Shown here: positions 48,769-58,985 of the stretch, piece by piece
Layout: each line of letters begins with the position of its first letter
Position numbering within the stretch: the first letter of the stretch is position 1
DNA from: Arenicella xantha
Lineage (GTDB): Bacteria > Pseudomonadota > Gammaproteobacteria > Arenicellales > Arenicellaceae
DNA length: 64,000 nt
Reading direction: 5' to 3'
NCBI RefSeq assembly: GCF_003315245.1
Contig: NZ_QNRT01000004.1
Coordinates: 186,001-250,000, forward strand
The notes under the pieces: generated by a model
The model's input: the letters and a program-made list of their open reading frames with translations, nothing else
The model's database searches: none
Told to the model about the DNA's origin: nothing
Made by a program: the position numbers and the translations under genes

Positions 48769-49518
48769 ATGAAATATATGATTAAAGCAACCATTGGGTT
48801 GTTCGCTGCGATAATGTTTGCCCCGCAATTGGTATTGGCCGAGAATGCGAGCCCTGAAATTGAGCGAGTCCGCGCTGAGTTGGTGAAAATGGTGCCGCCA
48901 GCTGCGGATGCTGAAATACTGACTACACCAGCTAAAGGTGTATATCGACTTGAGTTAGACGGAGGTTTTTATTACGCCTATGTTGATGGCGATCATATCC
49001 TCTTCGGTGATTTAATTAATACCGAAAGCAAAATTAACTTAGGGGAGGTGGCTAAGTCTGAGCGTACTTCGCAGATTATTAGCAGCACGTCGTTGGATAA
49101 AATGATTGTGTATGGCCCAAAAGATGCCAAGCGCCACATCACGGTTTTCACCGATATCGATTGCGGTTACTGTCGGAAATTACATCAAGAAGTTCCCGAA
49201 CTAACAGCGGCCGGCATTCAGGTTCGTTATCTTGCTTTTCCGCGAGCGGGAGTAGGGTCAGAGAGCCACAAAAAATATGTATCAGTTTGGTGTAATGCTG
49301 ACCAGCAAACTGCTTTGACTGATGCTAAAGCCGGCAAGGCAATAGCGCCAGCAAGCTGTGAGAACCCAGTTGAAGAGACCTATTTACTGGGTCGAAAAGT
49401 TGGCGTTGAAGGAACACCAACGATTATTTTTGATGATGGCACGGTGACTCCGGGTTACATTCCGTCAGCACAGTTGATTGATCGCCTGGGTCTAGGGTCA
49501 CCAACAGCGTCGAACTAA
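48769..49518 (+). CDS. DsbC-family disulfide isomerase
   Basis: Periplasmic thiol-disulfide isomerase of 249 residues. A signal peptide spans about residues 1-25 (TIGLFAAIMFAPQLVLA), followed by the dimerisation domain and a thioredoxin fold with the active site CGYC at 132-135 (FTDIDCGYCRKLHQE). The cis-Pro loop is VEGTPTIIFDDG, and two further cysteines match the structural pair of DsbC. A 19-base-stem terminator follows. It likely works with DsbD, which is not in this window. Confidence 0.92.
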   Translation: MKYMIKATIGLFAAIMFAPQLVLAENASPEIERVRAELVKMVPPAADAEILTTPAKGVYRLELDGGFYYAYVDGDHILFGDLINTESKINLGEVAKSERTSQIISSTSLDKMIVYGPKDAKRHITVFTDIDCGYCRKLHQEVPELTAAGIQVRYLAFPRAGVGSESHKKYVSVWCNADQQTALTDAKAGKAIAPASCENPVEETYLLGRKVGVEGTPTIIFDDGTVTPGYIPSAQLIDRLGLGSPTASN

Positions 49519-49607
49519 TGGTGTTGATTTAGAGTGATGTGTAGGCTAATTAAGCTAGCGTCATCTGCCTAGGCAAGATAGCCACGAGCCATCTAATAAC
49601 TGTCTAT

Positions 49608-49651
49608 GTGCATTAAAAAAGGAGCCCCAGTTGGCTCCTTTTTTAATGCAC
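49608..49651. terminator. Bidirectional terminator with a 19-base stem
   Basis: GTGCATTAAAAAAGGAGCC at 49608-49626 pairs perfectly with 49633-49651 across a six-base loop. A-run and T-run sit inside the arms, so it can act in both directions between the convergent DsbC-like gene and fdxA. Confidence 0.92.
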
Positions 49652-49695
49652 TGTTTATTACTTGCTGTAGTAAACGGTGTGTGTCTTGGTGTTAC

Positions 49696-50019
49696 TTAAC
49701 GTTCGAGGAGTGGCAGTTTGTCTTGTTTGTCAGCCCATTCATCGGCATCTTCCAAGGCTGGCTTCTTCTCGGTGATTACCGGCCAAATAGCGGATAATTC
49801 TTCGTTTAACTCAAGGTAATGCGAGTCGCTGGCTTCGAGGTCGTCATCAGCAACAATGGCGTTTACTGGGCATTCAGGCTCACAGAGGCTGCAATCGATA
49901 CACTCTTCAGGATCAATTACTAAGAAATTAGGACCTTCGTGAAAGCAGTCTACCGGGCAAACTTCCACGCAATCTGTGTATTTGCACTTAATGCATTCTT
50001 CTTTAACTACATAAGTCAT
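49696..50019 (-). CDS. fdxA: 7Fe ferredoxin FdxA
   Basis: Ferredoxin with one [3Fe-4S] and one [4Fe-4S] cluster. The protein is 107 residues from ATG 50019 ([20 protein letters not shown]). Cys clusters are CIKCKYTDC...CPVDC and [12 protein letters not shown]. An upstream in-frame start at 50079 would add 20 residues that match no ferredoxin. The C-terminus is acidic with a Trp/Pro region ([19 protein letters not shown]). It is next to mutS, a known gammaproteobacterial arrangement (mutS-fdxA). Confidence 0.95.
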   Translation of the reverse strand: MTYVVKEECIKCKYTDCVEVCPVDCFHEGPNFLVIDPEECIDCSLCEPECPVNAIVADDDLEASDSHYLELNEELSAIWPVITEKKPALEDADEWADKQDKLPLLER

Positions 50020-50129
50020 CGGGCTGATCTCCGCTGCTTCCAGAATTCGATGTTGATACGAGTATGTCTTGATACTCAAAGAGCGCGTATTTTATGTGCT
50101 CAGAGTTGTTAAATCAATCGGCAATCGAA

Positions 50130-52706
50130 CTACTCAAGCTGTGATTTAAGTTCATACAGTAGTGTGAGTGCCTGACGTGCTGTCATGTTGTCTAAGTCTG
50201 CTTCTTTCAATGCGCTCTCAAGCTTCGAGTCGGCGACCGGTTTGGGCGGTTGTAGATCCAAGCTGCGTTGCGGACTTGGAGACGTTGCTTGACTTGTTTC
50301 TAGTTCGCGAAGTTTGTTGTTGGCGGTAGTCAGCACCGTGTCCGGCAGCCCCGCAAGCCTAGCCACCTGTATGCCATAGCTCTGATTGGCTGGACCTTGT
50401 TTGACATGGTACATAAATACGATGTTTTGTCCGTGCTCAACCGCATCGAGATGTACGTTTATGACGTTCTCGAGTTGGTCGGCCAGCGTGGTTATTTCAA
50501 AGTAGTGGGTCGCGAACAAGCTAAATGCTCGCAGGTGTTGCGCCAGATCCAGTGCACAAGCCCACGCTAATGATAGGCCGTCATAAGTGCTAGTGCCTCG
50601 GCCGATTTCGTCAACTAGGACCAAGCTGTTCGGTGTGGCATTGCGCAGTATATTGGCCATTTCAGTCATTTCGACCATGAATGTTGAGCGTCCACCAGCT
50701 AGATCATCGGCGGCACCAATGCGAGTAAAAATTCGGTCGATTGGGCCAACGGTAACCGATTGTGCAGGCACATAGCTTCCTGTGTATGCCAATAACACGA
50801 TAAGCGCGTTTTGGCGCATATAGGTACTTTTTCCGCCCATGTTTGGGCCGGTAATTACATGCATGCGCGTGTTATCGTCGAATACTAAGTCGTTGGCGAT
50901 AAACGGCTTAGATTGATTGGCTTCTACGACTGGATGACGTCCTTGTTGGATGCTTATCCCAGGATTTTTCGATAGTTGTGGTCGGCAAAAATTCAGTGTT
51001 ACGGCGCGTTCGGCGAAGTTCGCTAAGACGTCAAGCTCAGCAAGAGATTGTGCCATTGCGCGCATGCCGCCTAATTCAGGTTGCAATGCGTCGAGAACTT
51101 GTTGGTATAAATATTTTTCACGGGCAAGTGCTTTTTCGCGCGCGCCCAAGACTTTATCTTCGTACTCTTTGAGTTCTTCGGTAATGTAACGTTCCGCATT
51201 TTTAAGCGTCTGACGCCGGATATAATGCTCGGGAACCGAGCCATCTTGCGCTTTCGAGACTTCGATGTAAAAGCCATGTACCCGATTGTATTTTACTCTT
51301 AAAGTGCTGATGCCGGTTTGTTCGCGCTCGCGCTGCTCGAGCTCTACCAGAAATTTCCCGGTGTTTTTACTCAGCGTGTGGAGCTCTTCGAATTCAGCAT
51401 CGAAACTGGGGCGAATCACGCCGCCTTCGCGAATCACCGCAGCGGGCTCTTCTAGTACCGCTGACTCCAGTAGGGCGAGGCTGTTTTGAAATGGCCCGAG
51501 TTGACTATTTAGTGTGATGACTAACTCACTTTTAGCCGAGTCGAGGAGATGCTTTATTGCCGGTAAGCATTGCAGTGCGGCACGCAGTCGGACTAGGTCT
51601 CGTGGGCGCGCGGTGTTCAGCGCAATCCTGGTTAATATTCGTTCTACATCACCGCAGGTGCGCAGTAGTTTTTGTGTGCTCGATTGATCAAGCTGCTCAA
51701 TAAATTCCTGAACAGCCAATTGTCGGTGTTGTAGTGCTGTCTGATCGCTAATTGGCCCGTGTAGCCAGCGCCGAAGCAACCTGGCTCCCATCGGGTTGGC
51801 ACACTGATCCATTAACGCCACCAACGTAAATTTCTGCCCACCAGAAAGGTTGGTCTCGATTTCGAGATTTTGTCGACTGGCGGCATCAATCACCAAATAG
51901 TCACTTTTCTGCGAAATGGATAAATCATTGATATGCGGTATTGCGTCGTACTGCATATCCTTGGTGTATTGCAGCAAGGCGCCCGCGGCGCTCACCGCAA
52001 GCGGAAAATCTTGGCAGCCGTATGCTACCAAGTTGCCGGTATTAAACTGCTGGCAAAGAAGCTCGGTGGCGACGTCAAAATCGAAATACCAATTTGGTAC
52101 GCTACGATGCGGGCAGGGCAGGTTAGTTAGTTGGCTGAGTGGACTCGAGTCAGGCAGCAAAATCTCAGCCGGCTGCAGTCGCTGTAATTCGGCATGCAAC
52201 TGTTCTTCGTTTTCAACTTGCTGTGCTTTGAACTGCCCAAGTGAAAGCTCTAAGGTTGCGATCGAATAGTGCTGATCCTTTTGATAGATAGCGGCTAGCA
52301 AGTTGTCGCGCCGTTCGTCCAGCAAGCTGTCTTCGGTTAAGGTGCCCGGTGTTACCACACGCACCACTTTGCGTTCGACTGGGCCTTTCGATGTGGCGGG
52401 ATCGCCGATTTGTTCGGCGATCGCGACCGATCGTCCGAGCTTGACCAGCTTCGCTAGGTATTGGTCAATGCTATGAAACGGTACGCCAGCCATGGGAATC
52501 GGTTCGCCGCCCGACTTGCCGCGTTGGGTCAGTGTGATATCCAGCAATCTAGAAGCCAGTTCGGCATCTTTATAGAAGACTTCATAAAAATCCCCCATTC
52601 GATACAGTACCAGAGTGTCTGGGTAATCTGCCTTGATCCGCAGGTACTGCTGCATCATCGGCGTATGTTGGCTATGGCTGGTTGGTGCGGGCGAGCTGGT
52701 TGACAC
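50130..52706 (-). CDS. mutS: DNA mismatch repair protein MutS
   Basis: Recognises base-base mismatches and small loops and starts methyl-directed repair. The 858-residue protein has the mismatch-binding Phe/Glu motif in [12 protein letters not shown], the connector and lever regions, and the ATPase domain with Walker [15 protein letters not shown], later [17 protein letters not shown], and the signature FATHYFEIT. The C-terminal dimerisation helix ends LYELKSQLE. It is followed by fdxA on the same strand. Confidence 0.97.
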   Translation of the reverse strand: MSTSSPAPTSHSQHTPMMQQYLRIKADYPDTLVLYRMGDFYEVFYKDAELASRLLDITLTQRGKSGGEPIPMAGVPFHSIDQYLAKLVKLGRSVAIAEQIGDPATSKGPVERKVVRVVTPGTLTEDSLLDERRDNLLAAIYQKDQHYSIATLELSLGQFKAQQVENEEQLHAELQRLQPAEILLPDSSPLSQLTNLPCPHRSVPNWYFDFDVATELLCQQFNTGNLVAYGCQDFPLAVSAAGALLQYTKDMQYDAIPHINDLSISQKSDYLVIDAASRQNLEIETNLSGGQKFTLVALMDQCANPMGARLLRRWLHGPISDQTALQHRQLAVQEFIEQLDQSSTQKLLRTCGDVERILTRIALNTARPRDLVRLRAALQCLPAIKHLLDSAKSELVITLNSQLGPFQNSLALLESAVLEEPAAVIREGGVIRPSFDAEFEELHTLSKNTGKFLVELEQREREQTGISTLRVKYNRVHGFYIEVSKAQDGSVPEHYIRRQTLKNAERYITEELKEYEDKVLGAREKALAREKYLYQQVLDALQPELGGMRAMAQSLAELDVLANFAERAVTLNFCRPQLSKNPGISIQQGRHPVVEANQSKPFIANDLVFDDNTRMHVITGPNMGGKSTYMRQNALIVLLAYTGSYVPAQSVTVGPIDRIFTRIGAADDLAGGRSTFMVEMTEMANILRNATPNSLVLVDEIGRGTSTYDGLSLAWACALDLAQHLRAFSLFATHYFEITTLADQLENVINVHLDAVEHGQNIVFMYHVKQGPANQSYGIQVARLAGLPDTVLTTANNKLRELETSQATSPSPQRSLDLQPPKPVADSKLESALKEADLDNMTARQALTLLYELKSQLE

Positions 52707-52775
52707 GTTCGGCTATCTTCGGTGATGGACGTTGATGGGTTGGGTATGGCTAAATGTGTACGTTTTCTACAATGC

Positions 52776-53585
52776 TTAGCTTAAGTGGCTGATCATATGT
52801 TGGAGCTTTTCGTGTACGCGCGGAGTGCCAGCGACCACGTTGCCCGATTTAAAGACATCTGTGCTGCCGGAGTAATCGGTGATTAGGCCGCCAGCTTCTT
52901 TAACCAGAAGTGCCCCAGCTGCAATGTCCCAGTCTTGTAAACCAAATTCCCAGAAACCATCATATCGACCACATGCCACATAGGCTAAGTCGAGTACCGA
53001 CGAGCCAGTGCGGTGCACGCTTTGGGCGCGAGGCATTAGTGCGGCAAATGTCTTTAACCACAACTTAGTGGTTGCGCCTTCTCGATAAGGGAAGCCGGTG
53101 CACAGCAAACTGTCTGAGAGACGGCTGGTTTCGGATACGCGAATACGGCGTCCATCTAATTGCGCGCCACCGCCTTTGCGAGCCGTAAATAGTTCGTTGC
53201 GAAACGCATCGTAAACTACTGCGGCGACGATATCGGCTTTATGTTTTAACGCGATTGATACACAGCAGTGAGGATGGCCATGTAGAAAGTTGTGGGTTCC
53301 ATCTAATGGGTCGATGATCCAGCAGTATTCGCTGTCGCGACCATGATCTCCGGCTTCTTCGCTAATTATATTGTAGTCTGGATGCGCTGATTCCAAGTGA
53401 TGGATGATAGTGCGTTCAGCGAGCAAGTCGATTTCTGAAACCAGCTCAGTGCGGTCTGCAGTATGCGTTTTCCGATTGACCTTAATGCGGTCAAGTTGGG
53501 TAATATTTTGAGTGAAGACTTTACCAGCCTCACGGGCCGCCGTCGTGGCCACATTTAGTGCGCCAGCAATTAGGTTGGATTCCAT
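52776..53585 (-). CDS. suhB: Inositol-1-monophosphatase (SuhB-type)
   Basis: Mg-dependent phosphatase of 269 residues. Metal-binding motifs are visible: Glu in IISEEAGDHG, WIIDPLDGTHNFLHG, and WDIAAGALLVKEAGG. In E. coli SuhB also joins the antitermination complex of rRNA operons. Divergent from trmJ, as in many gammaproteobacteria. Confidence 0.93.
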   Translation of the reverse strand: MESNLIAGALNVATTAAREAGKVFTQNITQLDRIKVNRKTHTADRTELVSEIDLLAERTIIHHLESAHPDYNIISEEAGDHGRDSEYCWIIDPLDGTHNFLHGHPHCCVSIALKHKADIVAAVVYDAFRNELFTARKGGGAQLDGRRIRVSETSRLSDSLLCTGFPYREGATTKLWLKTFAALMPRAQSVHRTGSSVLDLAYVACGRYDGFWEFGLQDWDIAAGALLVKEAGGLITDYSGSTDVFKSGNVVAGTPRVHEKLQHMISHLS

Positions 53586-53758
53586 GCAGAATTTCCGAAG
53601 ATCAATTGTAAAAAAGCAAAGTCTGATTGTAACCGTGTGGTTTGCTGATTAAAAGACGATGAAGCACCTCATTCGTATATTTGTGCACGATTCCTCGGTA
53701 CCTGCGCTAAAATGCCACGTCTAACTATTCAGACCTAGCGAATCAATCTGTCGTGGAA

Positions 53759-54538
53759 ATGTTAAATCACATCCGTGTTGTGTTAGTCGAACCAACACAT
53801 CCGGGCAATATTGGCTCGGTGGCGCGAGCTATGAAGACCATGGGGCTTAGCCGCTTGGTGTTAGTCAACCCTAAGAAATTCCCTCATTACGAGGCGAGCA
53901 AGTTGGCCGCGGGAGCAGAAAGTGTGCTTGAAGAGGCTGAAGTGGTCGAGTCGCTGGAGTTGGCGATCGGCGACTGCACCTCGGTAGTCGGTACGTCGGT
54001 GCGTGATCGTGAGGTAAGTTGGCCAACTAAGAATCCGCGCGAATCGGCGGCAACGGTGATCGAGCATCTAAGTCATTCAGAGCATCAAGTTGCTATTTTA
54101 TTCGGTCGCGAGAGTAGTGGCTTGAGTAATGCAGAGTTAGATCGCTGCGATTTTCAAATTCGCATACCCGCTAACCTCGAATATAGCTCGCTTAATCTAG
54201 CGAATGCGGTGCAAATCATTGCCTACGAACTTCGGATGCAAGCAATTCAGACATCGTCCGGTCAATTGATTGAGTCACAGGTTGATGTGCCGCAGGCGCC
54301 GACCCAAGCTGTGCAACGACAGGTTTCGGCCAGCAAGCACGAGCAAGAAGGTTATTTGTCTCACTTGCAAAACACGCTTCTGGCCTTAGACTTTGTAAAG
54401 GTTAAGCCGCCAACAGTGTTGATGCGAAAGTTGACTCGGTTGTATAACAAGGCGGATCTTTCGAAAGAAGAAATACAAATATTGCGCGGGATATTGTCAG
54501 CGGTCGACTCGATCATTGAAAAATCAAAAACCGATTAG
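53759..54538 (+). CDS. trmJ: tRNA (cytidine/uridine-2'-O-)-methyltransferase TrmJ
   Basis: SPOUT methyltransferase that modifies tRNA position 32. The protein starts IRVVLVEPTHPGNIGSVARA and contains the knotted SAM-binding motifs ILFGRESSGLSNAELDRCDF, RIPANLEYSSLNLANAVQII, then a variable C-terminal helical region. I use ATG 53759; a GTG at 53753 would add two residues. It is divergent from suhB and followed 75 bases later by cysE. Confidence 0.94.
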   Translation: MLNHIRVVLVEPTHPGNIGSVARAMKTMGLSRLVLVNPKKFPHYEASKLAAGAESVLEEAEVVESLELAIGDCTSVVGTSVRDREVSWPTKNPRESAATVIEHLSHSEHQVAILFGRESSGLSNAELDRCDFQIRIPANLEYSSLNLANAVQIIAYELRMQAIQTSSGQLIESQVDVPQAPTQAVQRQVSASKHEQEGYLSHLQNTLLALDFVKVKPPTVLMRKLTRLYNKADLSKEEIQILRGILSAVDSIIEKSKTD

Positions 54539-54613
54539 TGAGCTGGAGGCTAGGAAGTTTTAGTGGTTTCACTAGGCAATTAGCTGATCATGCTCTGGAC
54601 TTAAATTAGTACT

Positions 54614-55360
54614 ATGTTTCAAAGAATTAAAGAAGATATTCGAATTGTCTTTGAGCGCGACCCGGCGGCACGCCACACGCTCGAAGTGCTCACCACTTAT
54701 CCTGGTGTGCATGCTGTGTTGTTTCATCGGCTGTCGCATGCATGTTGGAATCTCGGCCTAAAATGGTTGGCGCGATTTATTGCGCATATCAGTCGTTGGC
54801 TTACTGGTATTGAAATTCATCCTGGCGCAACGTTGGGGCGGCGTTTGTTTATCGATCATGGCATGGGCGTGGTGATTGGTGAAACGGCTGAAATTGGAGA
54901 CGATTGCACGTTGTATCATGGGGTTACCCTAGGTGGCACTTCTTGGAATAAAGGTAAACGACATCCGACGCTTGGCAATAATGTCGTGATCGGTGCAGGC
55001 GCCAAGGTCTTGGGCCCAATATTTGTTGACGACAATGTGCGCATTGGATCTAATTCAGTGGTTGTCAAAAATGTCGAGAAAGGCGCAACCATGGTAGGCC
55101 TGCCCGCGCACGCGGTTGGTTCAGCAGAGTATGATCGAGCTAACGGGCGATTTGAGGCTTACGGTCATCGCCCGACCGCCGACGACCCTGTGGCCCTTGC
55201 TATTCATGGCCTGTGTCAGCAGCTACAAGTAATGAATCGTTATAATCAAGACTTACTCAAGCAGCTCGACGCAGCGGGGGTTGATGTGGCCGGAATCCAA
55301 ATGCCTGAGATCAAAACTGATTGCATTGAGTTGGAGCCGGTGCAGCAGGACGACTTGTAA
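54614..55360 (+). CDS. cysE: Serine O-acetyltransferase
   Basis: Acetylates serine with acetyl-CoA for cysteine synthesis. The 248-residue protein has an N-terminal helical domain and left-handed beta-helix hexapeptide repeats: [60 protein letters not shown]. The C-terminal tail is longer than a minimal enzyme. It precedes an A-type Fe-S carrier gene by 170 bases; both relate to sulfur metabolism. Confidence 0.95.
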   Translation: MFQRIKEDIRIVFERDPAARHTLEVLTTYPGVHAVLFHRLSHACWNLGLKWLARFIAHISRWLTGIEIHPGATLGRRLFIDHGMGVVIGETAEIGDDCTLYHGVTLGGTSWNKGKRHPTLGNNVVIGAGAKVLGPIFVDDNVRIGSNSVVVKNVEKGATMVGLPAHAVGSAEYDRANGRFEAYGHRPTADDPVALAIHGLCQQLQVMNRYNQDLLKQLDAAGVDVAGIQMPEIKTDCIELEPVQQDDL

Positions 55361-55507
55361 TATTGTATTGCTCCACTATATTAGGGGTGTCGGGGCGAAA
55401 TGTTCCGGTTTTAATGAGTGCAGCATCGCAATTCGGTGAGAGTAGAAGCTTTCACTTAAAGTATGGTTTATGCATTCGACCGAATATCAGTCACGAAATT
55501 TAAATTA

Positions 55508-55519
55508 CACGTTAACGTG
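55508..55519. promoter_or_regulatory. 12-base palindrome before the Fe-S carrier gene
   Basis: CACGTTAACGTG is a perfect palindrome just before the ribosome-binding site (GAAGG) and 11 bases from the ATG of the IscA-like gene. It may be an operator; no regulator is adjacent. Confidence 0.3.
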
Positions 55520-55530
55520 AAGGCACTATT

Positions 55531-55848
55531 ATGATTACGCTTACTGAACCTGCTGCTAAACGCATCGCCAGCCAAATTGCTAAAAATGGCGCGATTGCCT
55601 TACGTTTCGGAGCCAAGGAGTCGGGCTGCTCCGGATATTCTTATGTGATGGATTTCGCGCGTGAAATCGAAGACGACGATGCTATATTTGAGCAGTTCGG
55701 AGTCAGTGTTGCGGTAGATAAAAAAAGTCTGCCAATCGTGACGGGCACACAAATTGACTATGTCTCAGAAGGGTTAAATCAGACCTTCAAATTCTCGAAC
55801 CCAAAAGCCACCGATGAATGCGGCTGTGGAGAGAGTTTTGCGCTTTAG
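55531..55848 (+). CDS. A-type iron-sulfur carrier (IscA/SufA/ErpA family)
   Basis: A 105-residue Fe-S assembly protein. It has the family cysteines: one in ESGCSGYSYVMDF and two in ECGCGESFAL. Length and the TEPAAKRIASQI start fit IscA/SufA. It stands alone, without isc or suf neighbours, so I cannot name the paralogue. It may supply clusters to enzymes encoded here such as SdhB, MtaB and RlmN. Confidence 0.85.
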   Translation: MITLTEPAAKRIASQIAKNGAIALRFGAKESGCSGYSYVMDFAREIEDDDAIFEQFGVSVAVDKKSLPIVTGTQIDYVSEGLNQTFKFSNPKATDECGCGESFAL

Positions 55849-56272
55849 TGTGGCGCTCTAGTTAGACGCTCTAGATAGATTTTAACCGTTGAGTACGCTT
55901 GGAATTAATTAGTGTCTAGGGTTAGGCTCTTGCCGGTGCGATAGCTGGGAGCCGCGCATTATAAAAGGCTTTAAATGGCCGTTTGTTGCTGGTTTTTCGC
56001 GTTGTTTGAGCTGGTTTGGCAGCTTAGCGGAAGTAACAGTGCGGCGCTCTTTTGTGGTCGACCAAGTCTCGTTTAGGCTCGAAAGTACGATTATTTCTCT
56101 AAAAACGTGATTCGACACAATTATTAACACATTATTAAGGATATTTATTGATATTTGTGTGTGATTTTCTACGAAAAACCATAGAATACGCGTTGAAAGG
56201 ATGTAAAAGGACTATCCGAAGACATCCCGACTATCCACAACCACAAATAATAAATGAAGAGGGCAATTTGCC
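55849..56272. other. Intergenic region upstream of the outer-membrane-type gene
   Basis: This gap of about 420 bases has no supported gene. A minus-strand open frame at 55909-56130 has no recognisable family. The right half is AT-rich and should hold the promoter of the next gene. A small hairpin, GGATGT with ACATCC, lies near 56200-56230, and one near-match to a DnaA box (CTATCCACA) is at 56231-56239. The ribosome-binding site GAAGAGGG at 56256-56263 precedes the GTG start. Confidence 0.45.
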
Positions 56273-57304
56273 GTGAATATTACTCGTATGATCCCTATAT
56301 TAGCCACCAGCTTTGGATTGGTGTTGGCGCTTTCGAGCCCGGTGGTGTCGGCTCAAGAGTACAAAAAAATCACTCGTCTTGGAACATCTCAGGCAGTTTG
56401 TCCTGGTGGCGTTCAGACAGTGGCAGAATTACAAAAATTCTTTGCCGACAATCCAAGTGTTGTAAGAAAGATTCTAGCTGACTCTGGTTGGTCAGGTAGT
56501 GCAGATGACTTGATCGCTGCGGTGGCGGCTGGTGAAGTGAGTGAACGCTCATACCCAGTTGGTACTAAGTTGGCTTGGATGGGCGCTAAAGTCAAAGGTG
56601 ACTATGTTGCAAACCCATTGCGTGAGTGGGCTGGTTCTCAGTCTTTCCCAGCGTTCCAAGTAAACGTTTCAAGCGGTTGTCAGGTTTACCAAGTTGCCAT
56701 TCCAAAAGAATGTTGTAACGTGTCGCTGGTATCTGTTGTTGCCGACACTTCTACTGAATGCGTTGCGCCTGTAGCTGCTGCGCCAGTAAATGAGGTAGCG
56801 CCAGTTGCTGAAGTGGTTCCAGTGAAAGAGAAAGCCAAGTCGTTATTCCCATACTTTGGTGTTTTTGCTGGTACTGAAACACGTGCACGCTATGAGACTG
56901 CTTGGGATATGGACATGAAAGATTCATCAGGTTTAATTGGTTTACGAGCCGGTCTGATGAAGCCAATCTCAGATAAAACTGCCTTGTTAGCGCAATTGTC
57001 ATTCGTAGATCGCAATGGCATTAATCCTGGCAATGTTTACCCTAAAGAAACGTTCTTTTTAGACGTTGGCGTAGAGCGTAAGTTAAGTGAACGTGCCTTC
57101 ATCGGTGGCGGTATTGGTGCGGCTAACATTGACGAAAGCGATTATCGCGATGCGTCTTTGTTCGGCCACGTCGGTGGTGATATTGGTAAGAGCAATCTGC
57201 AGTGGTTCCTAGAAGGACGCCTGTTTGATAGCGATTCACCAAATCACGGCTCCATCTCTGATAACAAAATGTTCAGTGCCGGTTTTCGCTATTTAGTTAA
57301 ATAG
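56273..57304 (+). CDS. Exported outer-membrane beta-barrel-type protein
   Basis: I do not recognise the family. The 343-residue protein has a signal peptide cleaved after about residue 28 (SFGLVLALSSPVVSAQ). An N-terminal domain of about 120 residues contains five cysteines (CPGGVQ, SSGCQVYQ, KECCNVS, TECVA) and a W-rich middle. A linker rich in Pro/Ala/Val leads to a C-terminal region of alternating strands (FGVFAGTETRARYETAWDM, LIGLRAGLMKPI, SAGFRYLVK) that looks like a small outer-membrane barrel ending near the C-terminus. Start GTG 56273 is supported by GAAGAGGG nine bases before. A terminator follows. Confidence 0.7.
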   Translation: MNITRMIPILATSFGLVLALSSPVVSAQEYKKITRLGTSQAVCPGGVQTVAELQKFFADNPSVVRKILADSGWSGSADDLIAAVAAGEVSERSYPVGTKLAWMGAKVKGDYVANPLREWAGSQSFPAFQVNVSSGCQVYQVAIPKECCNVSLVSVVADTSTECVAPVAAAPVNEVAPVAEVVPVKEKAKSLFPYFGVFAGTETRARYETAWDMDMKDSSGLIGLRAGLMKPISDKTALLAQLSFVDRNGINPGNVYPKETFFLDVGVERKLSERAFIGGGIGAANIDESDYRDASLFGHVGGDIGKSNLQWFLEGRLFDSDSPNHGSISDNKMFSAGFRYLVK

Positions 57305-57325
57305 TCGATAAATCTGTAATAATCG

Positions 57326-57352
57326 GAAAAAGCGGCGACTCGCCGCTTTTTC
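57326..57352 (+). terminator. Intrinsic terminator after the outer-membrane-type gene
   Basis: GAAAAAGCGGCG at 57326-57337 pairs with CGCCGCTTTTTC at 57341-57352 across a three-base loop; it ends with a T-run. Confidence 0.92.
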
Positions 57353-57397
57353 TGTTTCAGTAAGGTTCACATTGTGAGTAGGGCGGAGGCTGTTTAG

Positions 57398-58858
57398 ATG
57401 GCTAGTATTGAAATTAAGTTGGATCAAATTGGTCGACGCGGAGAGTCTCAGCCAGCCATTGCTACTCCGTATGCCGAGCGGTCTCATGACGCCGCTGTTG
57501 TATCATCTACTCCGTCGATAGCTGGTAAGACCAAGGCTGTTGGCATTACCACGCTCGGATGTAAGGTAAATACTTACGAGTCGGAGTTGATCGCGGAAAC
57601 CTTGAAGACCAGCGATTGGCAGGTTGTAGCAAATACCGAAAAGGCTGACTTGTATCTGATTAATACCTGCACTGTGACCCGTGAAGCAGATCGACAAGCT
57701 AGACAAGAGGTACGTAAGGCCATTAAGCGAAATCCTGATGCTTTGGTGGTCGTAACTGGGTGTTATGCTCAGATGGATCCGCAAGCCTGTGCCGAGATAC
57801 CGGGTGTTGACTTGGTATTGGGGAATGATCGAAAACTTGATGTGCATTCACTGCTACCTGCATTAGATCGTGGTGAGCTGCCTAAGGTGATGGTTGGTGA
57901 TTTAGATCAGCACGTTAGTCTTCCTGAGCAGCTTGTTACCGGCTTTGAGGCACATACTCGAGCCTTTGTGCAAATACAGCAGGGTTGTGATCAAGGATGT
58001 ACATTCTGCATTATTCATGTGGCGCGAGGCCCGAGTCGTTCTTTAGCGCCGAGCCTTATCAAGCGGCAAGTTCAGCGATTGGTGTTGAATGGCTATCCTG
58101 AAGTGGTTATTTGTGGTGTCGATTTAGGCTCGTACGGTGATGATTTTGTCGCTAGTGACGTAAAGTTTGACTTGGTTGATCTGCTGCAAGAGCTTTTATC
58201 GCTTGAATATGACCCCGACAATCCATTTCGAATTCGTTTGAGTTCAATTGACCCGCACCATATTACTGAACGTCTTATTGAGTTGTGGGCGCGTGAGCCG
58301 AGAATTTGTGCGCATATGCATTTATCGTTGCAGAGTGGCAATGATCTCATTTTGAAACGGATGAAACGTCGATATAGCGGCAGCCAAGTGCGCGAGCGAA
58401 TTCACGCCTTAAGAGCGGCTATGCCAGAACTTGTGATTAGTGCGGATGTTATGGTCGGTTTTCCGACCGAAACGGAGGCGCAGTACCAAGATACCGAGCA
58501 AATGTTAAGCGATATTCAAGTGGCGTTCCCGCATACATTTTCATACTCTGAGCGCAGTGGTACGCCAGCGGCTAGAATTCCGGCAATCAAACAGGTTCCA
58601 GTTGTCGAGCGTAAGGACCGTAATGCCCGTCTACGCAAAGCGGCGCAGCCGATTCAGTCTGAGCTGCGTGCGTCACGGGTCGGAAGTTCAGCTTGGGTAT
58701 TGCCCGAGAAACTGGCGAAAGATGCGAGCTTGATGGTGTGTCGTGCAGAGGATTATCTTGCAGTCCTGGTGCCGGCTAATCAAGTTCAGCATGGTAAATG
58801 GGTAAAAGTTCACTACCATGGCGTCGAAAATGATTATTTGCTGGCAAATTCACTCTAA
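57398..58858 (+). CDS. mtaB: MtaB-type tRNA methylthiotransferase (MiaB family)
   Basis: Radical-SAM methylthiotransferase of 486 residues, likely converting t6A37 to ms2t6A37 in tRNA. After an extra N-terminal stretch of about 46 residues, the UPF0004 domain has Cys55 (GITTLGCKVNTYESE), Cys91 (INTCTVTREADRQAR) and Cys122 (VVVTGCYAQ). The radical-SAM cluster is Cys197, Cys201 and Cys204 (QQGCDQGCTFCIIHVARG). A TRAM-type C-terminal region follows. The LGCKVNxYES sequence is typical of MtaB rather than MiaB or RimO. It starts at ATG 57398 shortly after the terminator of the preceding gene. Confidence 0.88.
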   Translation: MASIEIKLDQIGRRGESQPAIATPYAERSHDAAVVSSTPSIAGKTKAVGITTLGCKVNTYESELIAETLKTSDWQVVANTEKADLYLINTCTVTREADRQARQEVRKAIKRNPDALVVVTGCYAQMDPQACAEIPGVDLVLGNDRKLDVHSLLPALDRGELPKVMVGDLDQHVSLPEQLVTGFEAHTRAFVQIQQGCDQGCTFCIIHVARGPSRSLAPSLIKRQVQRLVLNGYPEVVICGVDLGSYGDDFVASDVKFDLVDLLQELLSLEYDPDNPFRIRLSSIDPHHITERLIELWAREPRICAHMHLSLQSGNDLILKRMKRRYSGSQVRERIHALRAAMPELVISADVMVGFPTETEAQYQDTEQMLSDIQVAFPHTFSYSERSGTPAARIPAIKQVPVVERKDRNARLRKAAQPIQSELRASRVGSSAWVLPEKLAKDASLMVCRAEDYLAVLVPANQVQHGKWVKVHYHGVENDYLLANSL

Positions 58859-58985
58859 CTTCGCATTGGTTTGTTAGTAATTAATGCTGCATGGCGTTAG
58901 AATATGCGCCCCTCGTGGCCCTCGAATGGTTGTTGGCCACAGTCCAAATAATTGCTTAACAAAACTATCCTATTGGAGTCTTAAA

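Noticed and set aside
55909-56130. 73-codon minus-strand open frame upstream of the outer-membrane-type gene
   Set aside because: No ribosome-binding site and no family resemblance; it sits in the promoter region of the next gene.
56231-56239. Near-match to a DnaA box (CTATCCACA)
   Set aside because: Single site with one mismatch and no cluster; expected by chance in 64 kb.
58884-58985. 34-codon upstream extension of ndk
   Set aside because: ATG 58986 has GGAG at the right distance and gives the standard N-terminus.
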